Notes: a model not told the origin generated them from the letters alone. A stretch of DNA of 64,000 bases from Xanthoparmelia taractica (GCA_033085395.1 JANQBS010000017.1:124001-188000), one strand, 5' to 3'; shown: positions 37,330 to 50,407, counted from the first letter of the stretch. A program made the numbers and translations.

Positions 37330-38865
37330 CTTGTATGGTGGCAATGTCCGGGAAGGCCAACTGCCCAAAGAGCCCCGAAGGGCTTACTTGTTGATACTCC
37401 AGTGGTGGTCACATTAGTGGTGGTATCCGGCGAGCATTTTGGCAGTGGAACCTGTAGGGGTTGCTGGGAAGCGGATTGGCGTGACCTTTATCAAAAGGTG
37501 GACTGTTGGTTTTCTTTGAGGCACGGGTGGGTACATGAAAGAGGACACTCTCCTCAACGCCAATGGCTCACCGCAGCTCTTTGTACGCCATTATTGAACA
37601 CCTAGGTGAAGGGAAAACGGACTGTTTACAGTAAAGAATGTTGTCGTGAGAAGGTAGGCGTGGTAACATTGCGGGCAAGTAAAAAGTCAGCGTCGCTTGA
37701 GGGGGGGGGAAATAAAAAAAAGCGCGGACTTGAGTTTGGTCTTTTTTGGTCAGTTGGTACGAAAGTACAGCTGCTACTAGTGGAAACCTTAAAACATAGT
37801 CCCTCAATCCTCTCTCCATCCTACACACAACTTTGATACATTCCAGTGTGTCAAATATTGCTTCTTCCTCATAGAGGATTCGCTTATATGATTGTGTATA
37901 GAAGCTTGAACCGAAAGGTTGATGTCGCCATGCATACTTGGAGTCCCAGGAGCATGGCCATTCACCCCCGCCTTTTCTGTCAGTCAAGTAGTCAACCTCA
38001 CAATCTCCGTGTCCGCCGTGAGCTTCAGTGTCATATACTCATTCGTTCCCGACAAAATAATTAGAGACACGACTACCGCTCCTCCTTTCCCATCACACCA
38101 ACGCCCGCCAAAGGCCAGCGCATCCAAAAATTGTCAACTGACTCCAACTAACTAATCGTTAGCATCCCAGGAAAACCCGAGGAAAGAGCAAGCGCTTAGA
38201 AAGTAAGGTATAGAAAAGGATCCCCTCGAGAGAAGCCGTGACTTATCCGGGACTACTGCATCAACTTTCTGCAGGGAAGAGTGAGTTCTTGGGTTATGTG
38301 GGGTAAAGCTGGTTACTTCTACTAGAGCTGGGTACGCATCGAGGTCTACAGCTTCAATCTTCAAGAGAGTACTTCTACACTGTGACTCGGAGATAGCAGA
38401 TAGCGTCACTGGTCCACTCGGCGCAATGCCCGACTAAAACCTTACGCCTTTAAACAAGACATTCATTATATTGATGGCATCTAACCTTAGAGATCCCTTG
38501 CCATGTTGACAGTATGGTAACGGATAGAAAAAGCTGGGAGAGGGGGGTTCCTTGGGATCAAAGAACCATTTCATGAACCAAAAAAGCCAACGGAGGAAAC
38601 CCCGTGGAACCGTAACGAGCCTCCGCTCTTTACCCGTTGTGTTGCTTTTCACTTGTATATCCTCCATTATTATTAGTCCTTGGTTTCTCGCACGTAATTC
38701 GACTTGCAAACACTGGGACAGTAGCCATGAAGTATAATAATCATCCGCTGCCAATTATCTAATTAGCACGACCTAGGTGACTTGAGAACCGAGCAACTTT
38801 CCATCGCTATATTTACAGCCATTGAACACTTCGGTAAGCAACAACATCCTTCCGGTCTCCAGTGA
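37330..38865. other. RIM15 upstream region and ERG26 3' region
   Basis: No gene is recognised. The first 300 bp carry splice-like signals on the minus strand that may belong to upstream exons or a leader of RIM15, but the frames I followed have no ATG before a stop. The rest has only short random frames and a G run near 37701. Confidence 0.45.
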
Positions 38866-40008
38866 CTATTGCACTTTCCTCTCAAAGCTATCTTTGGCAT
38901 CCCTCTCTTGGAACCACTTCACCGACCTCATTATAGCCTCCTCGATGCCCCACCTCGGCGCATAGCCAAACAGCTTCCTCGCCTTGTCCACACAATAAAA
39001 CCTCGTCATACAACTGTAGTTCACCTTCTTCCTCGTCAGATTCGGCGTCCTACCCCCAGCAAACCAGAACAACCATTCAACAATCGTAGCCAACTGCAGT
39101 CCCAGCCCTTTCTCAATTGTCCAGATCTGCTCAGGGGTCGTTTTGTCTCCCGCAGCTTTCCACACCGCACGGGCAAAATCCCAAAAGTAGACAGGTTGTG
39201 CATTGGTGATGAAGAAAGCTTCTCCATCCACCTTTTCGTGATCCAATGGTTGCGTTGTGAGAGCATGCGTGTCCATCAGTGCCGCCGCAGCTAGTATATG
39301 CGCGTATGCCACGTTTCCCACGTATGTGAAATCAAACAGATTCTCATTGCCACCCAGCTGGAACATCGTCTGCCCTAGTTCATACGCCTTTAGGACATTG
39401 GGTATCAACTGCATATCTCCCTCCCCAAATATTCCCGCAGGTCGTAACGCAACCGTGAGCATGTCACCATTTTTCCGGTTGGCAGCAAGTACCAATTCCT
39501 CCGCTCTGCCTTTAGACTCAGAATATGCATCCTTCTGTCTCGGCGCGTAGAGAATAGGCCATCGCTCGTCCGCGTTGATGAGATCGCTGTGCCCATCATG
39601 TACCACGGACGCTGTCGACGTATACACAAAAGCTTTTACACATCCAACCTTCCCCGCTTGCTCAATTAGAATCCGTGTTCCTTCAACATTAACCTTATAG
39701 TAGAGAGCCTTAGCCCCCTTCTTTTGCGCCGCGGTAGCATTGTCATGTATGGCAATCGGCGAGGCTGTGTGTATTACTATCTGGGGCTTGACTTTTTCAA
39801 ACACTGAGCGAACGGCTTCGGGGGACGTGATGTCGGCATCGTAGTAAGAGGCGCCCGGGAGGCGGTTGTTTGCTGTCCGGAGGTCGAGAACTGAGATTTT
39901 GGAGGTTGACGGTTCCAGGAGTTGCGAGACGATATGGCGGCCTAGGAACCCGCATCCACCGACTACAAGGACGGAGCTGGGGGATTTGGATGATCTGACA
40001 TTGGTCAT
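38866..40008 (-). CDS. ERG26: sterol-4-alpha-carboxylate 3-dehydrogenase (Erg26 type)
   Basis: A single exon of 380 aa. The frame is open to a TTG at 40017; the ATG at 40008, in the context gccaccATGa, is used. It is an extended short-chain dehydrogenase of the 3-beta-HSD family: NAD-binding VGGCGFLGRHI at about 16-26, catalytic Y162-x3-K166 (YSESK), and the family's RPAGIFGEGD and DFTYVGNVAYAHILAA. Erg26 removes the C4 carboxylate of sterol intermediates in the ER with Erg25 and Erg27, in ergosterol synthesis. Family members include related 3-beta-HSD-like enzymes of secondary metabolism, so exact orthology needs a tree. No other sterol gene is nearby. Confidence 0.88.
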   Translation of the reverse strand: MTNVRSSKSPSSVLVVGGCGFLGRHIVSQLLEPSTSKISVLDLRTANNRLPGASYYDADITSPEAVRSVFEKVKPQIVIHTASPIAIHDNATAAQKKGAKALYYKVNVEGTRILIEQAGKVGCVKAFVYTSTASVVHDGHSDLINADERWPILYAPRQKDAYSESKGRAEELVLAANRKNGDMLTVALRPAGIFGEGDMQLIPNVLKAYELGQTMFQLGGNENLFDFTYVGNVAYAHILAAAALMDTHALTTQPLDHEKVDGEAFFITNAQPVYFWDFARAVWKAAGDKTTPEQIWTIEKGLGLQLATIVEWLFWFAGGRTPNLTRKKVNYSCMTRFYCVDKARKLFGYAPRWGIEEAIMRSVKWFQERDAKDSFERKVQ

Positions 40009-40587
40009 GGTGGCCAATGGCTGGGAGGGTTGGAGAGGGAGTGAGTGTGAGAGTTGAAGGGAAGGGGATGGTACGAAGTACGATTTTGGGATGCTTCTAT
40101 ACCTCAGCCAATGTGATGTTTAGCGCATGTAATAATACACTTAGTATGACCAGACATACACAGACAAAAACTCTATGTTTTCAATGCCGCCACGTAAGAA
40201 TTTGAGGATCAAACGCATATTCTCAATAGCTGATATTATTTCGATTTATCTATACTATAATATCAAAAAGTTGTAATAAAGCCAGTAACTTCTACCACGA
40301 AAAACACTTAAAGATTTAATCTACGGGTGGAAATAGAACTAGTGGTTATATTTGTATTTACACTTAGCGCTGGCTGAGGTTTAGAAGCTCCCCAATTTTG
40401 CACTTGGTAGGGCTGAGTGAGAGATGCGAAAACCACCCAGATAACGAGCTCAGACCCGCAAGGAGCTTTCAATGACTCTTCACCGCTCAATTTGAAGCGA
40501 TTATTACATGTGAATGATCAATTGTCTCGAGCTAAATATTGCCTGCCATTGCAAAGGAGCCTCAATCGATTAAATCCATCCACTATG
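40009..40587. other. ERG26 promoter region, no gene
   Basis: AT-rich from about 40220 to 40320. It includes a TACGAAGTA word at 40072. No gene is recognised. Confidence 0.55.
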
Positions 40588-41131
40588 TTATACAAGCACG
40601 TTCCCGGCCTTGACCAGTAACGTCAAGCAGCACCCGATACTTCCCATCCAAGCCAAACTTCTCAGGTACGAAAGGTTTTGGCTATCAACCCCAATGTACA
40701 GAAATGTATAAGCAATCCTCAATCCTAGGAATGTCCCAGAGATCTTGAAATTCCTTGGTGTCAGCCTTTCTTCTCTTTGGAGGAGAACCAAAGCAAAACA
40801 AAGATCTGTAGTGAGCACAACAAGGGAACAGATGAGGTCCATGGATAGTACGTCTCAAAGAATGGAGAAGACTTCAAAAGGCAATCCGACTGAAAAGATT
40901 GTCTCACCGAGTTCAATGTCCCCTTGTCCAAACCCGCCATATTAGCACAGATGACGGCGGATGCAAACAGAGGCAAGTTTATATTTCAGAGAAGAAGGTG
41001 CCGCGCGGGTTGCTGTTATCGAGACGGCCATTCGTACCGCGATTGACGAGACTGCTGCCGTAGAAATGCGGGACGAGGGCGAGGATGTAGAAGGCGGGGA
41101 TGGCGTAGATTGAGTAGTTTGAAGTGGTCAT
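40588..41131 (-). pseudogene. broken MAPEG-family membrane protein gene
   Basis: Three minus-strand blocks read as a MAPEG-family protein. Block 1 (41131-40982) has an ATG and encodes MTTSNYSIYAIPAFYILALV, the first membrane helix, up to GTFFSEI, then a TAA at 40981-40979. Block 2 (40979-40908) encodes NLPLFASAVICANMAGLDKG and ends LNS at a good donor (gtgaga). Block 3 (40743-40588) encodes GTFLGLRIAYTFLYIG...LLVKAGNVLV and a stop. Family members have a loop of roughly 25-30 residues with Arg, Asn and Glu between blocks 1 and 2. Here it is gone: block 2 follows at once, in another frame, with no intron signals between. MAPEG proteins are small four-helix membrane enzymes of glutathione and eicosanoid metabolism. 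I infer a deletion that inactivated the gene. Confidence 0.65.
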
Positions 41132-41938
41132 TTTGAAGGGGAATTTTGGATCTTGTGTTGTGCTTTGGCAGTGGGAGTTGAAGAAGAAGGAAAAGGAAAG
41201 GATCTTTATCTTTCACGTTTGGGTTGAGGTTTATAAGTAGTTCTAAGTTGGGGTGGGACTACACTTATTGAGATACATAAATGAGTAGATATCAGAGAAG
41301 TCGGTGTAGGCTTACTACGTTTAGGAATCACGCGTAGAAGTAAATGCTTAGGAATCATTATTCATGTCAATGGGATTCGGCATGCATACTTCTACTCCGT
41401 AGTTGCCTAAAGCCGTCGACAGGGGACATTCCGAGAAGGATTTCTTCGAGCTCGCAATCGGCTTCTTTTGACTCCGGTCCAGCAAAGGACATATCCACAA
41501 ACAGGCCAAAGGTCAAAGGTTTATGGGCATTGGACTCCCTCGGTGTGGACTTCTTATATTCTCCTGTATGCGTCGTATGCATTTGCATCTGGCACCACCT
41601 TCTAGCAACTTGTCACATTTGTTTGAATCTGGAACCCATGACTTGTAATCCTAGATTCCATATCAGTCTGGCTTCTCTACTTTCCAACATTGTGTCTGCC
41701 AGACAAGGTGTCCGGAAAAATAGCAGCCATAATACTAATACGACTTGTGAGTCCAGCAACGGAAGTCTTGCGCTTTTGTCATTCTTAACAGCCGCGATTT
41801 GTTCTGGGCTATATTGATTTAAACAAAAAGTATCTTGTACTCTGCATACACATCGAACGAAATGGAGGGTTATATCCCGGGGTATCATCGTAAATGCAAA
41901 ACGCCTTTCCAAACAATCACATCCTTTCGACTGTCATT
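41132..41938. other. intergenic, no gene
   Basis: Lies between the MAPEG pseudogene start and the kinesin 3' end. A TACTCCGTA variant of the recurring nonamer is at 41393. Only random short frames are present. Confidence 0.55.
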
Positions 41939-44900
41939 TCACGGCTCATCGATGAGCCCTTCATCGACAGCTAGGACCCACCGTCCCTTCTCTTCTTCAC
42001 TTCTCGCTGCGAATAGCCAACTTCCGCTTCTCGCGTACACAGCCCACACATTCTTCCTGCCCTGACCCACTCTTGTCCCTTCCTCTTCGTTCAACAAGCG
42101 CTGAACCGGGGGATCGACATCAATTCTCGCGTTTCTCAAATTGATGGTAGCTGTTTCGTTGCGCGAAGGCACACCGTAGAGATGTAGGTACGGCGGACGG
42201 AGCTCAGCGAAGTGGCGCGTCCATGCGTGAGAGGTGGGGTTGGGAGTGAGCAGAAAGGAGGACTTAAGAAGGACAGGGTTCTTGGGGTGGCGGTGGACCT
42301 TGGCTGTCAGAGGTGGAGGGTCCGGTCTAGGCTGATGGTGAGGTTGAGACTGGATGGGAGCAGAGGAGCCAGACCGGTCAGCTAAAGATAGGGTAAGGGA
42401 TGGACGTTTGTTCAAAGCTAAGGCCCAAAGATGGAGGCATTTTTCGAGGAGACACTTTTGGGCAGAAGTAAGCTCAAGGGACTTCGGTGGGAACGGTAGA
42501 GGACTTCGATGGCGGCGCAGAAAGACCTTCGTAGCTTCGACTTCCGCGATTCTTCTTCTGATTTTTTGTGATCGGAGATAGTCACGGACAAGGCTGACTC
42601 CTTTCGGCTTCCAGTTAGTGAGGCTTTCCTCTCCTTTGACGTAGCTCTGCTGGCTATCCATTCTCCAGATGTCCGAGGCGCGCTTGGCGGAGGCTGGTCT
42701 GATGGAGACGGAGAAGATACCAGAAGTATAGTGTATGATCCTGGTAGTTTTCCATAGCTGCTTGAACATTGATTGGGGCCGAAGCCATGATCGAGGCCGA
42801 ATTTGAAGGTTCCCTTCCAAAGTGAAGGTCATGGGCTGGTGAACTCGCGAGGATGACACATCGACCGAAATCGACATTTGCACGCTGTGCCCATCTGCGG
42901 TAGGTCGATCGAGGAGCGAGGACCCATGGAGACTCGAGTCCCACTGCCCGGTCAATGTAAACTCCTTGATACCGTTCGCATCTTCCACAATGGCTGGTTC
43001 TTTAACGAGCTTCAGCGGGAGCTGACGACTCGAGTCGCTTCGGCCAAGTATAGAAGGGTCCTGGTTTATGAGCTGCAAACTCCCCACGCGTAGTGACTTG
43101 ACTTCTTTCCACTGCAATGACTCGCTTGACGAGCATATTAGGTTGATCATGATCCGTCTTTGCAACCCCTGATGCAATTGATACATTCCCGGATCCAGAT
43201 TACTGTGCTGCTCGATCTCCACGGGCAGGTACTCGCCAGTCTCAGATAACTCCAGGATTTTGACCTTGGCGTACACATCGTGCTCTTCTTGCATCCAATA
43301 CTCAGATTCAGGTAACCTCGCTGCCTGAGCATGGTCAGTCAACGAGACATCATCACCCGTCTCCCTTATCTCATCCCAACTTAAGAGTCTGTCTAGGTGC
43401 ATGGGAGTCACCCTTGCATATATAGCCACACGTAGAGTTGCGCTAGGCGGAGCACTCCGTGGCAGACTCATGCTGTGAACACTTTCAAAGCGAATGGGAT
43501 CTTCGTCAAAGTCTTGGATCATCTGCGTCGTTGTCGCACCTCCCTCTTCGCTAATTCCAGGTATGAACATTTGACCATGAAGCTGGGTGCCTTCCCGCTC
43601 TGCGAAGCCTATCATCTCATGCATCACAACGTTGAATTTCAGCATCTCTGGAGGAGCTTGTGCCGCAGATGGCTCTAAGGACAGCTTGATCCTGCCGACC
43701 GCTTCGAGCGTATAGGTAGAGTAAACCTCAACGGTATAATCTTGAACCCGAGCTTCGAACACGGTAGTCAAAGGTACATTGGCCTCACCGATCAGAGAGA
43801 ACTGAGGCAGACAAGCTTCGATGAAGGGATTTTCGAGCCGAAAATGTTGCAGGTAGTCCGGCCTATCAAGATACTGGTGCATTTGCCTCATGGTCCGGAC
43901 GCGCTGCTCCAGCTTCTCCAAGGACCACAGATGAATGATCGTATTTTTGTAGTCAATTACTCGAACGGCGACACAAGGTTTGACGGCGATTTCTAGCGCA
44001 GGATCCTCGTCGCCGGATATCCCACTTAGGACCAGGTCATAGGAGGAAGCTATATTCTGGCCTTCCTCAACGATGGCATATTGGAAGACGACATCCTTGT
44101 CCATCGCCTGGCTCATGATTTGTGCCTCCTTCAATGTCGCTGTATGTCGAAGGATCGTCTCCGCAAGACGTACATGCCCAACTTGCCGCCATCGTGTCAG
44201 GCTATCTTTGACGACGGCTTTCTCTTCCTCTGGAAGTTCAGCAAAACCATCTTGGGTTATTCGTGGCTTTCTTGGTGAGGGAGAGGCTGAAGCCTCTCGT
44301 ACTTCTCTAGCAAAAGTCTCTTTCTGCTGCTCGAGCTGACGTTTGTAGTCATCTCTTGCAGCTTCTAGAGCATGTTCCATGCGCTCCTTCTCGGCTCTCA
44401 ATTCTTCGACATTTTGGGTAGAAGAGGTTTCAGCGATCCTCAATCTTTCTTCGAAGTCCTCTTTCTGCTTTTCCAGCTGGATGCGCGTCTCGTCTCTGAT
44501 AAGCTCTAGTCTGCCATCGTCTGACTCTGCTGGTTCTACGCCGTTCTGCTGAGGGGTGCTAGGCAGCGTCAGAGCAGTATCAAGAGAGAAGTTATCGAGC
44601 GTTCCATTGGACATATACTTTTCCCTAAATGGATACGAGCTATTTGATTCAGAGTCTTCATCTTCTGGCCCGAACAGTCGAGATTCAGGACGGCCTTTGC
44701 GAACGGCTCGAGCACGTTGTACATCGTCGAACAAGGCATCGAGCTCGTCGTCGGTCAGATGTGTGATCTTCTGATCAGCCCCCAGAATAGCGCTCGCAGC
44801 CTCACGGCGCGCGTAAGACCAATCCGAGTCGCGCCCGCTTCTCGGAGGCATTTGAGACTCCAGCCCACTTCCATCGATGTCACTTTCCACGTCAATCCTG

Positions 44901-46893
44901 CTTTCGCTTCGACTGTGTGATGGCCTTGGCACAGGCGAACCCAGTTGGCTTGTGGCAACGGAATGCCTGAGAAGACTTTGCTCCTTGCGCTCTGCTCTAG
45001 CTTCCTGTGGATGGTTAAAGCGGAAGATGTGGAAGTCCCCTAGGATGACGCGGTTTCCACTGCGGAGTCGTGATGGCTTATCTACGCGATGTCCATTTAC
45101 CATGATTGCAGCACCATCTCGCGGCACCAAAGTGACAAGCCCGTCAATATTTTCGAACGTGCAATGATCTTTCATGATCTTGGATCCGTTCAAGCGGATC
45201 TCCGAAGTCGTGCCTGGGTCTTCGACATTGCCCACAGCTGTTGTCCCTGGCTTGATGTTGTACACCAGACATTCCGCGAGGAGTGGATCGTCGCTAAGAT
45301 TGACAAGATGAGGCATCCTCTTGGGAGTTGAGACGCCAACGAATCCTTTCTCGATGCTGATCCCGAGTTCTTCCAGTGCTGCTTCTCGTTCTTTGTGTAT
45401 CTGCTCAGTCTTCTCCAGCTTCTCTTCCCATGTCTGATTCAGATCTTCGTACAACTTCTCGGATTGGTTGAGCTGTTCCGCAATTTCAGCCTTTGATACA
45501 CGTTTTATTGTTCCATCTGCTTGGGTGATGGAGACAATCTGCTGATCCAACGGCGTATCTGGAGCATACTGTTCTTCAGCGATACCGCCAGTAGTGGCTC
45601 CGCTGCCTAGTTTGGATCTCAATTGTGCTAATTCCTCTTTCAACTCTCTTATCATGCGAGCGTTCGGATCTTCATTGACCACGGCATGATTCTTGATACG
45701 CTTAGCCGAGTCAGCATATCTCAGAGTGCTCAAAGTCTCTTCGAAATTGATATCTGCTGGAGATATGGCAGCGATCATAGCTGTCATACTATTGCCTCCC
45801 AGCGAGTCCTTCAACAGCCACGTCAAGACCGAGTCTCTGTAGGGTACCATTGACGTGTTCTTCTTCTTGCCCGTTGATAGGTCTGCTAAGGCCGCGATGA
45901 CTCGTCCAAGAGTTGACAGAGAGCGATTGATCTCCGCACCTTCTTTCAACCGAGCTCCTTTTGCACCTGTCGACGTCGCTCGCTCAGAACCTGCAAGATC
46001 CACGAGACTGATCTTGGCAACCCTTTCAGTGTCCATGCGTGTCTCTACATCATGCCGCTTTTGGGTTACAGTCAAGGTGAAGACTGCATGAGATCGACTT
46101 GACGTCTCGTTCATGCTTGTGGCAGCCACCGTTCGCGCCTTGTTCCCCTCATCCATCAGATGCTCAATTTCCTGGAACGATCTGACAGCCAGCTTTGCAA
46201 GATCCTCGACATACGGCCCTGTGGATGGATGTTCTCGGACCTTAAGATTGCCTTTGGTCGCAGGGTTGAGTAGATCTCGAACGCGCTCATTGTAAATTTC
46301 CAGATATGACACCTCAACGGTATATGTGAGATTCTTGTCTTTCTGGAATTCCGTTATTCTTTCAAACATATTCTGACAGATCTTTGGTATAACTCCAGCT
46401 TCTTCGCCATAACCCATCATACTGTACGACTTTCCAGATCCCGTCTGGCCGTAGGCGAAGATGCAATTATTATACCCTTGAAACTTGGGATTTTGGTGGT
46501 CAGCTCAGAATGACACTAGGTACTCTAGACTTGGTGAGAAATCACTTGCACCAGGAAAACTTACAGCATTGTCAAGTAAAGGAATTCCCAGGTCGTTGTA
46601 AAGGCTATTTTGCCCAGCGAAGTTCTTGTCGTTGCGATCAAAGCTCCAGTAGCTTCGATCGAAGGCAAATGTTTTTTGCCCGTCACTCCCCTTGCCTCCC
46701 TTTCGCATTCGCTCTTCGGCTTCCGGTGGAGGCACAAGTATTGTTTGATTGCCATCCATTTTCACGACGCATTTTGCTCTCCGGTCCACCTCTCTGCCGT
46801 TGAAGGGTCGTACTACTTGAGGTCAGCGTATCCACAATCCACTTCAAGGCTCTACTTACCCCGAACAACCACCTTGATGTTTCCTCCAGCCAT
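41939..46893 (-). CDS. uncA: kinesin-3 motor protein, KIF1/UNC-104 type
   Basis: Exons 46893-46860, 46812-46565 and 46483-41939 on the minus strand give 1608 aa. The joins restore KVVVRVRPFNGRE and LLDNAFQGYNNC. The motor domain (about 1-365) has the P-loop GQTGSGKS at 106-113, switch I NETSSRSH and switch II DLAGSER. An FHA domain covers about 496-587 (SEIRLNGSKIMKDHCTFEN). KIF1B-like and DUF3694-type regions and coiled coils follow. A PH domain ends the protein (about 1499-1603), as expected for a lipid-bound cargo motor. In filamentous fungi UncA moves early endosomes along microtubules. Exon 1 is only 34 nt. The gene is divergent from the PX protein over 494 bp. Confidence 0.94.
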
Positions 46894-47387
46894 GATGACT
46901 TGATGTATGCAGTAACATTGAGCTTTTGGGTTTGACCCTACTAGGCTTCAAGTAAATGATACTGTGACATAACTCCTCGGCCTTGACAAGGGATTCCTTG
47001 AAGCTTGGAGGACCTCAGACAAGATGACATTATTTTGTTTGTAAATAAAGATCGAGGCGAGTTTGGCGGACCTTTGGACGCGAGGGCTTGCCGAAAGGAG
47101 TCCCTAGAGCTGCCGGGTAGCGGCGGGAAAGCAGCCCTAACCGGGACCCCTGTGGGGCGCAGGCCGCGTACGAAGTAAGGTAGGATCGTAAGCCGAGCCA
47201 AGCCCCAAGGTCGTTGGTAGTACTTGAAATTGTGACGATTTTCCTGTCAACGGCCAAGTTATTTAGTGGACTCAAACGCATCATGGCTGAGCACTTAATA
47301 TCCTCTCAACTCTCTTCAAACCGCCCGGCGCGGAATAGTCACGCTCCACAGAAGACGCTGCACTGAAGTATCCTCGATCTTGTCAGT
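46894..47387. promoter_or_regulatory. divergent promoter kinesin-3 / PX protein
   Basis: Head-to-head spacer. It has a TACGAAGTA word at 47169. Nothing else is recognised. Confidence 0.5.
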
Positions 47388-50300
47388 ATGGCGTCTACCA
47401 ATAGTAAAGAATTGGATGGGCCTATACAGCACCTGAAGCCTGGCTCCATCCATGTCACTCAACATCAGAATGATGCCTCCCTCTCTTTGAAACCCAGAAA
47501 TGAAGCAAGTACGAGCTCCAAGGACTCAGTCCCGCCACTCGGGCATATCCTTACCGGAAAACAAGAGCATTATCTCAAGAGAGAATTGATCTCGGGACAG
47601 GTAGTCTATGAGATCTCAGAACTAGCCTCCACGACTGCCCTACAGCGATTCGGAGCGCCTTTCAGGTCAGAATTTGGAGAGGTTGCTCCGGTCGACTCAG
47701 ATCTACCCATACTCCGGTACATTTTTGTTCACCATCTTCGGAACTTCCCATTCCTTGATCAGGCCAGGGAGAAAGAATTCTGGCAAGACAAGCTCCAAGT
47801 GTTCCTGGAGAGCTTTGCTGGAAAACACATCTCGTCTAGCGAGGACAGACTGGAAGAAACTAAGAGGAGGAAGCTTGCAATAAAGGCACAGAAACTGGTG
47901 GAACTGATGATGGTGTCCGGTATACCTACGGCGTCTGGCTATGAGGAACGCATAAGGTTCTCAGAGCTTGAAGTGGTGGACCGGGGCGCCAATGAGCAAG
48001 GTTTGCTAATGAATGCACCTGAGGGCCACTCGATCAATGGCTGGGATGTCAATGTAGCTGGCGTAAGGACAACGTCCGTAAAGCGGACAGTGAGATATCA
48101 TCAGCATGCGGTGATTATATCCACAGACGACACTGCACTTGAGCAGCATACTGATGGAATTTAGGAATTTCTGATACGAGTCAAACAGGCCGGCAAACCA
48201 GATATTTACGTAGGCCGAAGATATGGAGAGTTCTCAAAGCTGCATAAGCGTCTGCGAACCGAGCTTCCGGGTAGAGTTCTAGCTCCATTACCTCGAAAGA
48301 ACAAAAGCCATACAACGTCAACGTTCCTCGGCGCTGGTGGCGATGATGATGCTTCATCAATCTCATCCGTATCTACCCAGAACACCCAAGCAACAGGTCC
48401 AGACGAGAGTAGCTCATTCCGCCACCTGATTGGGAGGGGACATTCTCGCTCTGCATCAGCCCAGTCACCTTCATCAAGAGCTTCTGGCGATCTTACCAGA
48501 GAAAGGATTATACTGTATCGGGAGGATCAACGAGTCTCCCTGAGAGCCTTCTTACGAACGTTTCTCAAAAACCCGCAGATAGCCGAATCAAAGGCAATGC
48601 GGGAGTTCCTTACGGGTAACCCTGTCAAACTTAACGAAGAAGAGATTAATGATATTGAAAAGCGGAAATTGATGGACGAAAAGCGGATTGAAGAACAGAA
48701 ACGCTTTTACGAGATCGCTAGAGAACGTGCCCGGGAATTGGACATCTACATGGAGAGATTCAGGCGGGACATTGTCGAGCGCAGTATGTCTGAATATGGG
48801 GTCTTTGATTACGGAACGACTGATAGTAACTGCAGATGGGCTCACCAAATTGTTCAAGGAGATCAAGGATAAAGAGAGGATCGCTGACTTGAGCCTGGAG
48901 TACCAAAAGTTTGCAGAATGGTTGCGAATAGAGTGAGTGGTCAAACGGGTAGCATCACTTTCATTTCACACTGACCTATAACCAGGGTTGCCGCAACAAT
49001 CTATCATATCTTCCTTGCTGAGGATAATTCTCCAGAGCTCCTGGCGCAAGCCAAACGCATACATTCTATGATACCCTATGCTGCATTGAAGCAAGTAATA
49101 CGATTTGCCAACCCAGCAGCAGTGATGAGTGGTGTCCTTGACCTTTTCCTCGCACAGCCCTTCGGCGCACGATCTCTTGCGCAACGAATCTTTGGCCTAG
49201 CTCTCAATGACGGTATCAAGTCATTTCAAAAATCAATAGACTCCCTAGTTCTCAAAATCGGCGACCCAATATTATGTGAAAAGCTGAAACGCTTCTGTAA
49301 CGCCGACGAAGATACGAAGAATGAAATACGCGGCGAGGCTGCTGCTGACGATATTGATTTGATAGTGGCCATATTACGCTCCGAAAAGTTTGCCCCGGAG
49401 TTGACGCCTCAACAGATAGGAATTGTATTCAATGCTTTCGTCGCTTGGAATAACGCTGTCGAAAATGTGAGCAGCCCGTGCGCAAGACTAGAGTATGGAC
49501 TAACCATGGGCAGATCGACGAGGAGATGAAGCAAGGCGCCCAACTATTCGCCTACCTCAAGCAGCTCCTAAAGATGTACACTCGGCAGCGCGACAAAGCC
49601 CAGATGCTCGCCGTGATCGAAGAACCAGTCACCCTCCGACTCTTTCGTGACCTCTTCACCATCTTTTACGAACCCCTCGTACGCGTTTACAAGTCGGCCA
49701 ATGTCTACAACTCTGTCACCGACTTCGCTTCTTTTGCCGACGACATGTTCTCCGTTCTCAGCACCGCTCAACGTCAAGACGTCTCGGCCGATCCAAACCA
49801 AACAGTCCAATCCTTTATTGATCTCTGCGCTCGGCACCAGGATAATTTCTACAAATTCGTTCACGAAGTGCACATACACGACAACGGCCTGTTTACCCAA
49901 CTAATGGGCTGGCTAGAAGGCATCCTCGAGTTCCTCCGCCATGGCCCCAAAGGCGGAAAATTAGACATGAATGCCCTGTTCCAAGGTGCCGTCGACGTAT
50001 GCCAAATCAACAAAGAAACCGCCATCGCCGAAATCAATACTCTCATCAAATGGCAAGAGGAGCGCAAGAAATGGCACCAAGATAAAACCCGCCAAAAAAT
50101 GGCCGCTGACTCAACCTCTTCTCCTAACGGACGTCCCACGCCACCTGGCTCAGCCACCTTTCGCAGCAGTGATTTTGGTCTCAACGAGGCCGATGTGGCG
50201 GATCTGCAGGACGACGACGATACTGACGAAGACGAAGAAGACGAACAGGAGGACGCTGACCCTATCGCCGGTGAGCGGAAACGGAGAGCGAAGCAAGCTG

Positions 50301-50407
50301 ATAGATTGAGGAGAACGGCTGGGGAGCCGGTGAAGCCGGATGTCACTGAGCTTGCGGGATTGAAAGAGGGGTTCCTCGCCATGCTTAGGATGGTGCTTGC
50401 GGATTGA
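47388..50407 (+). CDS. PX-domain protein with PX-associated regions (yeast YPR097W/Lec1-like)
   Basis: Five exons, 47388-48110, 48165-48783, 48836-48932, 48986-49466 and 49514-50407; 937 aa. All introns are 47-54 nt, each with gtatgt/gtgagt-like donors (gtgatt for the first, the weakest) and ctgat/ctgac/ctaac branches. The N-terminal 230 residues match the PX-associated region of this family (GHILTGKQEHYLKRELI). The PX domain lies across the first intron (about 225-420), with YVGRRYGEFSKLHKRL as its phosphoinositide-contact stretch and a Ser-rich insert. The C-terminal half is helical and ends in an acidic run followed by ERKRRAKQADRLRR. YPR097W/Lec1-type proteins bind phosphoinositides and have been linked to lipid transport; that link is the less certain part. 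Confidence 0.85.

Noticed and set aside
36839..37417. 192-codon plus-strand frame
   Set aside because: Antisense to RIM15 exon 1; no domain.
38866..41131. ERG26 plus MAPEG gene as a biosynthetic cluster
   Set aside because: The MAPEG gene is broken and no synthase, cyclase, P450 or transporter is nearby; ERG26 is a core sterol gene.
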